Positions 15,125-22,469 of a stretch of 30,250 bases of DNA are shown one piece after another. Within the stretch, counting starts at the first letter, position 1; each line of letters opens with the position of its first letter. The notes beneath the pieces are model-generated. The model saw only the letters and a program-made list of their open reading frames with translations. It was not told the origin of the DNA and made no database searches. Location of the stretch: the NCBI GenBank assembly GCA_036271855.1, contig DATAZV010000356.1, forward strand, positions 1 through 30,250. Direction: 5' to 3'. This stretch comes from JAQGMJ01 sp036271855 (GTDB taxonomy: Bacteria > Pseudomonadota > Gammaproteobacteria > Burkholderiales > JAEUOS01). The position numbers and the translations under genes were made by a program.

Positions 15125-17335
15125 ATGGCATTTCTGCGCGTTGCGCTTGACGTACCCCTGCCGGAATTATTCGACTACGCGGTCGGCGACGCCGCTTTCG
15201 GCGCGGACGGGCGCGACTGCCTAGGCCGCAGGGTGATTGTGCCTTTCGGGCGAAAAAGTGCCGTCGGCCTGGTTCTGGACGTGGCGCGCGAGAGCGCATT
15301 CGACCCGGCGCGGATCAAGCCGGTGCGCGAGATCATTTCTGATACACCGCCGCTGCCGCCGGCTTGGCTCGAACTGCTGCGTTTTTGCGCCGGCTATTAC
15401 CAGCACCCGCTGGGCGCCGCCGCGCTGGCCGCCTTGCCGGCGAAATTCAAAACTGATCAGGCCTTCGACCCTTTGCTGTGGACGCGCCTGCACTGGACCG
15501 GCGCACCGCCCGACTACCCGAAGCGCGAGCGCGTCAAGACCATGCTCGCCGCCACTCTGGCGCAAGCGCCGCAGTTCGGCTGCGACCTCGCCGGCGCCAG
15601 CCCCAAGGCGCTGCACTACCTGGCCGAGTGGCGCGATGCCGGGCTGATCGCCGAAGCTGCCGCGCCGGCGCTGGTGGTGGCCGACGCGCCGCAACTCAAC
15701 TCCGAGCAGGCCGCGGCCGCCGCAGCGGTGATCGCCGCGCTGGGCGGCAATGGCGCGGGCGAGCGCTCCGCCGCCAGCTACGCGCCCTTCCTGTTGCACG
15801 GAGTGACCGGCAGCGGCAAGACCGAGGTCTACCTGCATGTGGCCGCGCAGGCCTTGCAGCGCGGGCGCCAAGCGCTGATATTGGTGCCGGAGATCAACCT
15901 CACCCCGCGCCTGCTGGAACACTTTCGCACCCGCTTTCCCGCCAGCCGCGTGGTCGCGCTGCACAGCGGTCTGAACGAGAGCGAGCGCTTGCACAACTGG
16001 CTGCTGGCGCATACCGGCGGCGCCGACATCGTGCTCGGCACGCGCCTGGCCATACTCGCACCAATGCCGCGCCTCGGGCTGATCGTGGTCGATGAGGAGC
16101 ACGACCCGTCATTCAAACAACAAGAGGGCATGCGCTATTCGGCGCGCGACCTCGCCGTGTTCCGTGCCAAGAACGAAGGCGTGCCGGTGATTCTCGGTTC
16201 GGCCACGCCGGCGCTGGAAAGCTATGCCCATGCGCAGTCCGGCCGCTATACGCGCCTGCGCATCAACAGCCGCGCGGTGCCAGACGCTGCCTTGCCCAAG
16301 GTCAGCCTGATCGACCTCAACCTCACGCCGGCCGAGCACGGTGTCGCCGCGCCGGTCTGGGCGGCGCTGCGCGAACGCCTGGAACGCGGCGAGCAAAGCC
16401 TGGTGTTCCTCAACCGGCGCGGCTTTGCGCCCGTGCTGTCCTGCCCGGCCTGCGCCTGGGTGAGTGCTTGCTTGCGCTGCACTTCGTATCTGGTCCTGCA
16501 TCGCGGGCGCGGCATGCAGACCGGCGGCAAGCTGGTGTGCCACCACTGCGGCTGGGAAGAGAAGGTGCCCGAGGCTTGCCCCACCTGCGGCAACATCGAC
16601 ATCCGCGCTTACGGCCAGGGCACGCAGCGCCTGGAGTCGCACGTCGCCGAAGCCTGCCCCGGCGCGCGCGTGCTGCGCATCGACCGTGACTCCACTTCGC
16701 GCAAGGGCGAGGCCGAGGCCCTGCTCAATCAGGCGCATGCAGGTGAAGTGGACATCCTGGTCGGCACCCAAATGCTCGCCAAGGGCCATGACTTCAAGAA
16801 CCTGACGCTGGTGGCGGCGGTGAATGTGGACGCGGCCCTGTTCTCTTCCGACTTTCGCGCCGGCGAGCGCCTGTTCGCCCAACTCATGCAGGTGGCAGGG
16901 CGTGCCGGGCGCGCCGAGAAGCCCGGCGAAGTGCTGATCCAGACCCGCAAGCCGGAGCACCCCCTGTTCCAGTCGGTGATCGCCGCCGACTACGACCGCT
17001 TCGCCAAGACCCTGCTCGCCGAGCGCAGCGCCGCCGGCCTGCCGCCCGCCGCCTTCCAGGCCATGCTGCGGGTGGAGGCGGCGAAGCTCGACGTCGCGCT
17101 GGGCTTTCTCAAGGCCGCCGCCGAGTCGGGCGTCGACCAGGCGGGGGTCACGCTATACGACCCGGTGCCGATGAGCCTGACGCGCCTGATGAACGTCGAG
17201 CGCGCGCAATTGATGGCCGAGTCGCCCTCGCGCCCGGCGCTGCAGGCCTTTCTGACGCGCTGGCTGCCCTGGCTGTATGCCAACGCGCCGCGCAGCGTGA
17301 GATGGCATGTGGAAGTGGATCCGCTGGAGATTTGA
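15125..17335 (+). CDS. priA: Primosomal replication restart helicase
   Basis: The 736-residue protein has the N-terminal 3'-end-binding domain (AFLRVALDVPLPELFDYAV), Walker A GVTGSGKT (226-233), the DEEH box in VVDEEHDPSFKQQEG (323-326), and the helicase motifs GTQMLAKGHDFKNLTLV and QVAGRAGRAEKPGEV. Eight zinc-binding Cys are all present: C440, C443, C449, C452, C472, C475, C485, C488. PriA reloads the replicative helicase at stalled forks. The ATG at 15125 matches the family N-terminus, but no Shine-Dalgarno sequence precedes it (TTTTTTCG), so translation start may be weak or leaderless. The upstream AT-rich region with DnaA boxes could couple its expression to replication (inference). Confidence 0.97.
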   Translation: MAFLRVALDVPLPELFDYAVGDAAFGADGRDCLGRRVIVPFGRKSAVGLVLDVARESAFDPARIKPVREIISDTPPLPPAWLELLRFCAGYYQHPLGAAALAALPAKFKTDQAFDPLLWTRLHWTGAPPDYPKRERVKTMLAATLAQAPQFGCDLAGASPKALHYLAEWRDAGLIAEAAAPALVVADAPQLNSEQAAAAAAVIAALGGNGAGERSAASYAPFLLHGVTGSGKTEVYLHVAAQALQRGRQALILVPEINLTPRLLEHFRTRFPASRVVALHSGLNESERLHNWLLAHTGGADIVLGTRLAILAPMPRLGLIVVDEEHDPSFKQQEGMRYSARDLAVFRAKNEGVPVILGSATPALESYAHAQSGRYTRLRINSRAVPDAALPKVSLIDLNLTPAEHGVAAPVWAALRERLERGEQSLVFLNRRGFAPVLSCPACAWVSACLRCTSYLVLHRGRGMQTGGKLVCHHCGWEEKVPEACPTCGNIDIRAYGQGTQRLESHVAEACPGARVLRIDRDSTSRKGEAEALLNQAHAGEVDILVGTQMLAKGHDFKNLTLVAAVNVDAALFSSDFRAGERLFAQLMQVAGRAGRAEKPGEVLIQTRKPEHPLFQSVIAADYDRFAKTLLAERSAAGLPPAAFQAMLRVEAAKLDVALGFLKAAAESGVDQAGVTLYDPVPMSLTRLMNVERAQLMAESPSRPALQAFLTRWLPWLYANAPRSVRWHVEVDPLEI

Positions 17336-17400
17336 GCGGGCATGACATGCCGTGAACCGGCGCTTCGTGCTTTTCCACTATCTGGTCCCGCATCCCTCGA

Positions 17401-17490
17401 CCGTTCGCCCTGAGCTGGTCGAAGGGTGTGGGTCCTGCCGATTCAGCGCACCGCGAGGCACACGTGGTTCGACTGGCTCACCACGAACGG
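17401..17490. repeat. Imperfect inverted repeat, CCGTTCG-arm family
   Basis: The left arm CCGTTCGCCCTGAGCTGGTC (17401-17420, continuing GAAGG) pairs imperfectly with the right arm 17465-17490, whose reverse strand starts CCGTTCGTGGTGAGCCAGTC and continues GAACC. About 40 bp separate the arms. CCGTTCG...TGAGC...GTCGAA palindromes of this kind are dispersed in many proteobacterial genomes as REP-like repeats. It lies between priA and the bidirectional terminator. Confidence 0.65.
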
Positions 17491-17570
17491 GGGTGGTGAT
17501 TGACATTGTGCAGCACCCTAGCCTGCATCCACTCGAGGCTGATCCTAATGCTCGGCCCGCCATGAAAAAC

Positions 17571-17592
17571 GGCACCCGCAGGTGCCATTTTA
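17571..17592. terminator. Bidirectional terminator between priA and the cytochrome gene
   Basis: GGCACC-CGCA-GGTGCC (17571-17586) is a perfect 6-bp stem with a tetraloop, followed on the plus strand by ATTTTATTTT and on the minus strand by GTTTTTC. It ends the cytochrome transcript (minus) and probably also the priA transcript (plus). Confidence 0.85.
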
Positions 17593-17608
17593 TTTTGCAG
17601 CGTAGTGC

Positions 17609-18490
17609 TTACTTCGCCGCGTTCACCATGTACTGCACCGCGGCCTTCAACTGGTCGTCGGTGGCAGTCGCTGCCGTGCCGCGCGGCGGCATGCCGGGGG
17701 GCTTGCCGTTGATCGCGCTCTGGTACAGGGCCGGCAGGCCCTTGGCGATGCGCGGCGCCCAGTCGGCCTTGTTGCCGAACTTCGGCGCACCGGCAACACC
17801 GGCGGCGTGGCAGACCTGGCAGGTGGATTCGAACAGGGCCTTGCCGGCGTCCGCCGTGGCGGGCGCGGCAGCGGCAGCCGGAGCGGGCGGCGGAATCACC
17901 ACCGGCGCCATCGGCGCGGCGGCGTTGGAAGCGGCGCCGGCCGGGGCAGCGGCAGCCGTGGCAACCGGCGCGCCGGCGGGCGGGGCGGCGGGTTCCTGGA
18001 AATTGGCGCCGCCGGCATTGGCCATGTAGACGATGGCGCGGTGCAGTTCGTAGTCGCTGACGTCGTCCGGCAGGGTGCCGGCGCGCGGCGGCATCGCGCC
18101 CTTGCCCTTCACCACGCTGGAAAACAGGCCTTCAAGGCCCTGGCCGATGCGCGCGCTCCAGGCGGCCTTGTCGCCGAACTTCGGCGCGCCGGCAACGCCG
18201 GCGGCGTGGCAGGCGGCGCACACCTGGGTGAACAGCGCCTGGCCGGTCAGGTAGACCTTGGGGGCGTTCGGGTCCTTCAGGTTGAAGGCGGCCACCGGGG
18301 CGATGCGCGCGTCCACCGCTTTTTGCTCGACGATGACGCCGGCGGGATCTTCACCGTGCTTGCCGCCGGTAACGTAATTGACCAGCAGGATGATCATGGC
18401 GATCGGCACGACAAAAGCCAATACGACCACGGTGATCAACTGCTTGGGAGTCTTAATCGGCGATGAGTGGCCGTCGTGATCGTCGCTCAT
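17609..18490 (-). CDS. Membrane-anchored di-haem cytochrome c (c5-type, tandem domains)
   Basis: The 293-residue protein has one N-terminal membrane helix (about residues 18-40) and two periplasmic cytochrome c domains joined by an Ala/Pro-rich linker (about 165-212). Haem sites are CAACH (91-95) with Met133 as likely axial ligand and CQVCH (224-228) with Met267. Both sites continue as AAGVAGAPKFG, so the domains are a recent tandem duplication. Such c5-type proteins pass electrons between the bc1 complex or other donors and terminal oxidases. The ATG at 18490 is chosen because the helix follows it. A longer frame to 18577 has no ribosome binding site. Confidence 0.9.
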   Translation of the reverse strand: MSDDHDGHSSPIKTPKQLITVVVLAFVVPIAMIILLVNYVTGGKHGEDPAGVIVEQKAVDARIAPVAAFNLKDPNAPKVYLTGQALFTQVCAACHAAGVAGAPKFGDKAAWSARIGQGLEGLFSSVVKGKGAMPPRAGTLPDDVSDYELHRAIVYMANAGGANFQEPAAPPAGAPVATAAAAPAGAASNAAAPMAPVVIPPPAPAAAAAPATADAGKALFESTCQVCHAAGVAGAPKFGNKADWAPRIAKGLPALYQSAINGKPPGMPPRGTAATATDDQLKAAVQYMVNAAK

Positions 18491-18584
18491 TTTTTCCGGC
18501 GTCCTGTAGGTAAAGCGGGTGATTCGTGAAGGCAAACTGGCATGCCCGTCCACGCAGGCGCGTGGCGCATGAACCAAACCTCAA

Positions 18585-18613
18585 ATTATAGCGCTAATGT
18601 TGCGCTGCCGGAA
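18585..18613 (-). promoter_or_regulatory. Promoter candidate for the cytochrome c gene
   Basis: On the minus strand a perfect TATAAT lies at 18590-18585, with TTCCGG 17 bp upstream as a poor -35 box. Transcription would start near 18578, about 88 nt before the start codon. AGCGCT, a small palindrome, directly abuts the -10 box. Confidence 0.45.
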
Positions 18614-18788
18614 CAGGATGCACGTACCGGCCGCGGCTTGCGGATAATTCGCTCCATCACGCACGCACGGGCAGCAGCGCACGCACGCCGGCAACCACGA
18701 ATGCCGCGCCGCGGCCCGCCCGTAAAACACATCCCGCACCAAGGCCGGCGTGCGCAGAGCGCCGGCCTGATCACGCATGAGTTCGTGC

Positions 18789-18818
18789 TTGCGCGCGGTC
18801 GCGCGCATGCCGTATATT
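18789..18818 (+). promoter_or_regulatory. Promoter candidate for the barrel–FecR operon
   Basis: TATATT (18813-18818) matches five of six -10 positions; TTGCGC (18789-18794) is a weak -35 box at 18-bp spacing. It lies about 100 bp before the TTG start at 18919. Confidence 0.3.
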
Positions 18819-18918
18819 CATTCACGCAAGAAGAAGAAGTCGCACGCCACGGAATTATGCGTTTGGCATCGACCGGCCGCAGCGGCAGCCGTCGAATGTT
18901 GGCCACCGGGAGGCGCAT

Positions 18919-20262
18919 TTGCGGGGTTTATTCATCACTCAATGCGCGGCCCGGAAGACGGCCGCCTGCGTACTCGCTTGCCTGGTCGCCGTCGCATGGC
19001 CGTTGCCGGCGCACGCGGCGCCCGCCGATGAGCTGCGCGCCCTGGTCGATGCCAACAAGGGCGAGGCGGCCTACCAATACGGTTCCGCCCATCCGGAAGA
19101 ACTCGGCCAGCCGGCTTTCGATTTCTACTTCGGCATCGCCGCCATCGACAGCGGCCACGCCGGCGAGGGCGTGCTGGCGCTGGAGCGCTACATCCTGCAG
19201 TTTCCCGACAATGCCAATGCGCGCGCGCAACTGGCGCGCGGCTACTTCGTGCTCGGCGACGACGCGCGGGCGCGCCAGGAGTTCGAAGACCTGCTGCGCA
19301 CCAAGCCGCCGGAGCCGGTGGTGGCGGTGATCGAGCGCTACCTGAATGCGCTCAAGGGCCGCGAAGGCAGCTACAAGACCACCTCTTCGGCCTATGTCGA
19401 AACCGGCCTGGGCTACGACACCAACGCCAACTCCGGCGCCAGCGGGCCCAACGTCAACGTGCCGGTGTTCGGCCTGGTCACGCTGCTGCCGGCAGGCGTG
19501 CACGTCGCGACCTTTTTCAATTCGATGTCCGCCGGCGGCCAGATCACCCAGCCGCTGGCGCCGGGCTTCGCCGTCTTCGGCGGCGTTGCCATCGACAGCA
19601 AGCAGAATTTCCGCAACACCGCGCAAGCCTACAACCTGCTCACCTACGGCGGCAACGGCGGCCTCACCTACCTGAAAGACAGCAACCTGTTCCGCCTCAC
19701 CGGCAGCTTGAGCGAGGTCGAGCTCAACGGCCTGCGCTTCATTGACTCCTCCGCCCTCACCGCGGAGTGGACGCGCCAGCTCGACGAGCTGCAGACCCTG
19801 ACCCCCAGCCTGCAATACGCCGACCTGCGCTATCCCACCCAGCCGGTGCGCGATTCCGCCATCACCAGCCTGGGCCTGGCCTACCGCCGCGCCTTCGCCC
19901 ACCCCTGGCAGCCGGTGCTCTCGGTCAGCGGCGCCTACGGCGAGGAGCGCAATACGCGCGCCGTCAACCTGGGGCGGCGCATCAGCAGCGTGCGGGTGGC
20001 CGGCGGCGTCGCGCCCTGGCCGAAGTGGGTGCTTTCCGCCGGCGTCACCTACCAGGAAAGCCAGTACCGCGGCCCCGAGCCCTTCCTGCTCACCACCCGC
20101 CACGACCGCTATGGCGGCGTCGATGTGCAGCTCGCCTATCAACTGACGCGCAACCTGTCGATCCGCGGCGAGCTCAATGTGGTGGCCAATCATTCCAATG
20201 TCGGCCTGTACGCCTACGACCGCGATGTCATGGCGGTCAAGCTGCGTTACGAGTTCAAGTAG
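18919..20262 (+). CDS. TPR plus outer-membrane beta-barrel protein (Slam/DUF560-like)
   Basis: The 447-residue protein has a signal peptide (about residues 1-33, ending PAHAA), a TPR-like helical region (about 45-146: GHAGEGVLALERYILQFPDN, ARAQLARGYFVLGDDARARQ) and a barrel of about 290 residues starting at AYVETGLGYDTNANSG and ending LRYEFK with an aromatic near the C-terminus. This order and size match Slam proteins (DUF560), which move partner proteins across the outer membrane (type XI secretion). The start is TTG, 5 nt after GGGAGG. The FecR-domain gene follows 13 nt after its stop. Other periplasmic-TPR barrel families remain possible; the Slam assignment needs a profile search. Confidence 0.65.
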   Translation: MRGLFITQCAARKTAACVLACLVAVAWPLPAHAAPADELRALVDANKGEAAYQYGSAHPEELGQPAFDFYFGIAAIDSGHAGEGVLALERYILQFPDNANARAQLARGYFVLGDDARARQEFEDLLRTKPPEPVVAVIERYLNALKGREGSYKTTSSAYVETGLGYDTNANSGASGPNVNVPVFGLVTLLPAGVHVATFFNSMSAGGQITQPLAPGFAVFGGVAIDSKQNFRNTAQAYNLLTYGGNGGLTYLKDSNLFRLTGSLSEVELNGLRFIDSSALTAEWTRQLDELQTLTPSLQYADLRYPTQPVRDSAITSLGLAYRRAFAHPWQPVLSVSGAYGEERNTRAVNLGRRISSVRVAGGVAPWPKWVLSAGVTYQESQYRGPEPFLLTTRHDRYGGVDVQLAYQLTRNLSIRGELNVVANHSNVGLYAYDRDVMAVKLRYEFK

Positions 20263-20275
20263 GAGGCATCTCATC

Positions 20276-21871
20276 ATGATCCCGCGCAGATTATTGATTC
20301 CCCTGTGTGCCACCCTGGCGCTGCTGGCGCCGCCGGCCGGCGCCGAGCCGGTGGGCCGGGTTCTGGTGGCGGTGGGCGACGTTGCCCTGGTGCGCGCCGC
20401 CCGCATCATCCCTGCACTCAACGGCACGCCGGTGGAAACCGGCGACCAGGTGCGCACCGGCCCGGCTTCCAGCGCGCAGATCCGCTTCACCGACTCGGCC
20501 ATCGTCTCGGTCAAGCCGCAGACCCTGTTCGCCGTCAGCGAATATGCCTTCAGCGGCCAGGAAGACGGCAGCGAAAAGGCGGTGTTCGAACTGATCCGCG
20601 GCGGCTTTCGCACCGTCACCGGGCTGATCGGCCACATCAACAAGCGCAGCTACCAGCTGCGCACGCCGACGGCCACCGTCGGCATCCGCGGCACCGTGTG
20701 GGGCGCGCAGCAATGCGAAGCCGGCCAGTGCAAGCAGCCCGACGGCAGCAACGCCCCGGCCGGCACCTACGGCGAAGTGAAGTCCGGCGCCATCGCCGTC
20801 AGCAACGACGCCGGCGAGAGCGACTTCGGCCCCAACACCGCCTTCTATGTCGCCGACAGCAAGAGCGCCGCCACGCGCCTGCTCGCAACGCCGGAGTTCG
20901 TGCTCGACCGGCTGGACGCGCGCAGCCGCAACGTCGGCAAGAACGGCGGCGAAAGCGGCTCGGTCAACCTCTCGGCTGCCGGCGACGGCCGCGTCACCCC
21001 GCTGCCCGGTACCTACGCGCCGCTGACCTTCGTTTCATCCGACAGCCGCAATGCCGACGGCAGCTCGGCGGTGATCAACGCAATCACCACCACCGGCTTC
21101 ATCTCCGTCTACACGCTCTCCGCCAGTTCCTTCGACGGCATCGACTCCTGCACCAACCCGCCGTGCAACGCCACCGAGCCCACCACCTTCCAGTTCAACG
21201 GCAACCAGCTGGTGTCTTACGGCGGCTCGGCCGCCGGCACCACCGCGCTGACCCAGACCGGCACCGTTGCCAACCTGCAGACCCTCCTGCTGTCCAACGG
21301 CGACAGCATCATCGTTGCCCAGCTCACCGGCAGCTACGCCGGCGTCAGCACCGCCGGCACACCCTTCAGCGGCCCCGGCGGCTTTGTCTACATCGCCACC
21401 AACTCGAGCCTGGTCACCCTCAACGCCGGCCTGCCGGCCAGCGGCAGCTTCTCCTTCGGCTCTCCCGGCCCCTTCATCCTGGTGGCGGCCGATGCCGCCG
21501 GCAACTCGACCACCGCCGGCTCGTTCTCCGGCAGCTTCAACGCCGCCACCCGCGCGGTTTCCTTCAGCGGCTCGATCAACTTCGCCAACATCCCCACCTT
21601 CGGCGCCGCCAGCTTCAGCCTGGGCGGCAGCGGCACCATCCCCGGCGGCGGCGACACCCTGAAAAACGCCCCCTTCTCCTGGACCTGCACCGGCGCCGGC
21701 TGCCAGAGCGGCGCGGGCAGCGGCAACTTCGACTCCGCCTTCATCCACTCCGCCACCAACATCTCGGCGCAGGTGCTCGACGGTGGCCTGCTCAGCGCCA
21801 CCAAGAACGGCGCCACCGGCAACACCGTGGTGTTCGGCGCCGCCCTCAAATGCGCCAGCGGCGCCTGCTGA
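20276..21871 (+). CDS. Secreted FecR-domain protein with Gly/Ser-rich beta C-terminus
   Basis: The 531-residue protein has a type I signal peptide (about 1-23, no lipobox) and a FecR domain (about 25-142: GDQVRTGPASSAQIRFTDSA, then GGFRTVTGLIG and TPTATVGIRGT). A Gly/Ser/Thr-rich beta region follows (about 240-531), with paired strands such as GSFSGSFNAATRAVSFSGSI that recall the barrels of TbpB-like Slam substrates. The mature chain has exactly eight Cys in four CX4C pairs (147/152, 292/297, 471/476, 526/531). No sigma factor or TonB receptor is nearby, so it is not a classical FecR anti-sigma protein. AGGAGG before the ATG and the tight link to the barrel gene suggest it is that protein's export cargo (inference). 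Confidence 0.75.
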   Translation: MIPRRLLIPLCATLALLAPPAGAEPVGRVLVAVGDVALVRAARIIPALNGTPVETGDQVRTGPASSAQIRFTDSAIVSVKPQTLFAVSEYAFSGQEDGSEKAVFELIRGGFRTVTGLIGHINKRSYQLRTPTATVGIRGTVWGAQQCEAGQCKQPDGSNAPAGTYGEVKSGAIAVSNDAGESDFGPNTAFYVADSKSAATRLLATPEFVLDRLDARSRNVGKNGGESGSVNLSAAGDGRVTPLPGTYAPLTFVSSDSRNADGSSAVINAITTTGFISVYTLSASSFDGIDSCTNPPCNATEPTTFQFNGNQLVSYGGSAAGTTALTQTGTVANLQTLLLSNGDSIIVAQLTGSYAGVSTAGTPFSGPGGFVYIATNSSLVTLNAGLPASGSFSFGSPGPFILVAADAAGNSTTAGSFSGSFNAATRAVSFSGSINFANIPTFGAASFSLGGSGTIPGGGDTLKNAPFSWTCTGAGCQSGAGSGNFDSAFIHSATNISAQVLDGGLLSATKNGATGNTVVFGAALKCASGAC

Positions 21872-21919
21872 GCGCCTCGCGCCGGGTGTCGCCGCCCGCT
21901 GCGGCGGATGACCTTACGC

Positions 21920-21925
21920 TATAAT
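21920..21925 (+). promoter_or_regulatory. -10 box of the tRNA-Arg gene
   Basis: A perfect TATAAT lies 60 bp before the tRNA. The region 17 bp upstream is GC-rich with no good -35 box. The leader between contains a GCGGGCG/CGCCCGC hairpin. Confidence 0.5.
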
Positions 21926-21985
21926 CCGGGCGGATTCGCGGGCGTAAGGAGAGGGTTTTCACTCCCGCCCGCGCCAAATCCAAAA

Positions 21986-22061
21986 GCGCCCGTAGCTCAG
22001 TGGATAGAGTATTGGCCTCCGAAGCCAAGGGTCGTGCGTTCGACTCGCACCGGGCGCACCA
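21986..22061 (+). tRNA. tRNA-Arg (anticodon CCG)
   Basis: A complete 76-nt cloverleaf: acceptor GCGCCCG pairs with CGGGCGC, the D arm starts TAGCTCAGTGGATAGAG, the anticodon stem TTGGC/GCCAA encloses CTCCGAA with anticodon CCG at 22019-22021, and the T arm carries GTTCGACTC. The CCA end is encoded. It reads CGG codons. No copy of its 3' end is seen elsewhere in the window, so there is no sign of an integrated island bounded by it. Confidence 0.97.
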
Positions 22062-22469
22062 ATTCAGTTGACCCGCCTTGCAAACGCTGCGCGTATTGCA
22101 AGAAACCGGGGGTCGTCGGCGCGACCTGGCCTGCCACCCCTCCCTGCTTCGCATAACCAGGCCTCGGATACCCATCCGCCCCGCGTCCCTCCTGCGTGCT
22201 GTCGAAGAAGGTCCATGGCGGCATCAGGCCCGGTGCGCCCCATGAGGCGGGCTGCCGGGGCGGACCTTGAGAAAGGGGACTTTTGGGCGTCTGTTTCCCG
22301 CACTTGACGGACCCCCGCCACTCCATACTCGCCACCCTGCCCCATGCTGCCGTAACACCCGCAAGGCGCCAGGTTATCCCGCATCAGCCGTCGTGCGTGC
22401 AGTGCCGGAAGGCGGCTTCGATCAAGAGAACCGCCCCGGTTTTTCCGGGCGCTTGCCAGGAGACAAGCC
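22062..22469. other. Intergenic region between tRNA-Arg and the diguanylate cyclase gene
   Basis: This 408-bp gap contains the DUF899 gene remnant (22147-22239) and no intact gene. The stretch 22240-22440 shows nothing I can place. A small hairpin, CCCGG-TTTTT-CCGGG, lies just before the ribosome binding site of the next gene. Confidence 0.5.
22147..22239 (-). pseudogene. Remnant of a DUF899 gene (C-terminal end only)
   Basis: The minus strand encodes GAPGLMPPWTFFDSTQEGRG followed by ADGYPRPGYAK, which parallels GAPDLMPLWTILDSTPEGRG and ADWYPKLSYAR at the C-terminus of the intact DUF899 gene at 28345-29049. At the DNA level roughly four bases in five agree by eye. The stop codon of the intact gene (TAG) is CAG here, and no upstream part of the gene is recognisable. 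It is therefore a decayed 3' end of a second family member, lying 85 bp after tRNA-Arg. Confidence 0.78.

Larger units (their letters stand above)
18491..18918. other. Divergent intergenic region between the cytochrome gene and the barrel–FecR operon
   Basis: This 428-bp gap contains no supported gene. It holds a TATAAT promoter facing the cytochrome gene (18585-18613) and a possible promoter facing the plus-strand operon (18789-18818). The stretch 18625-18780 shows nothing I can name. Confidence 0.5.

Noticed and set aside
18928..20643. A 571-codon minus-strand frame opposite the barrel gene
   Set aside because: The plus strand has a signal peptide, TPR, barrel and good ribosome binding sites; the minus frame has none of these.
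20276..21871. The FecR-domain protein as a classical iron-sensing anti-sigma regulator
   Set aside because: It has a cleavable signal peptide, no cytoplasmic anti-sigma segment or membrane helix, and no sigma factor or TonB receptor nearby.
20305..21924. A 539-codon plus-strand frame overlapping the FecR-domain gene in another phase
   Set aside because: The product is Arg/Gln/His-rich and without a fold pattern, while the overlapping frame has a signal peptide and a FecR domain.
21986..22469. tRNA-Arg as the edge of an integrated island
   Set aside because: No direct repeat of the tRNA 3' end and no integrase gene are visible in the window; the following genes look chromosomal.
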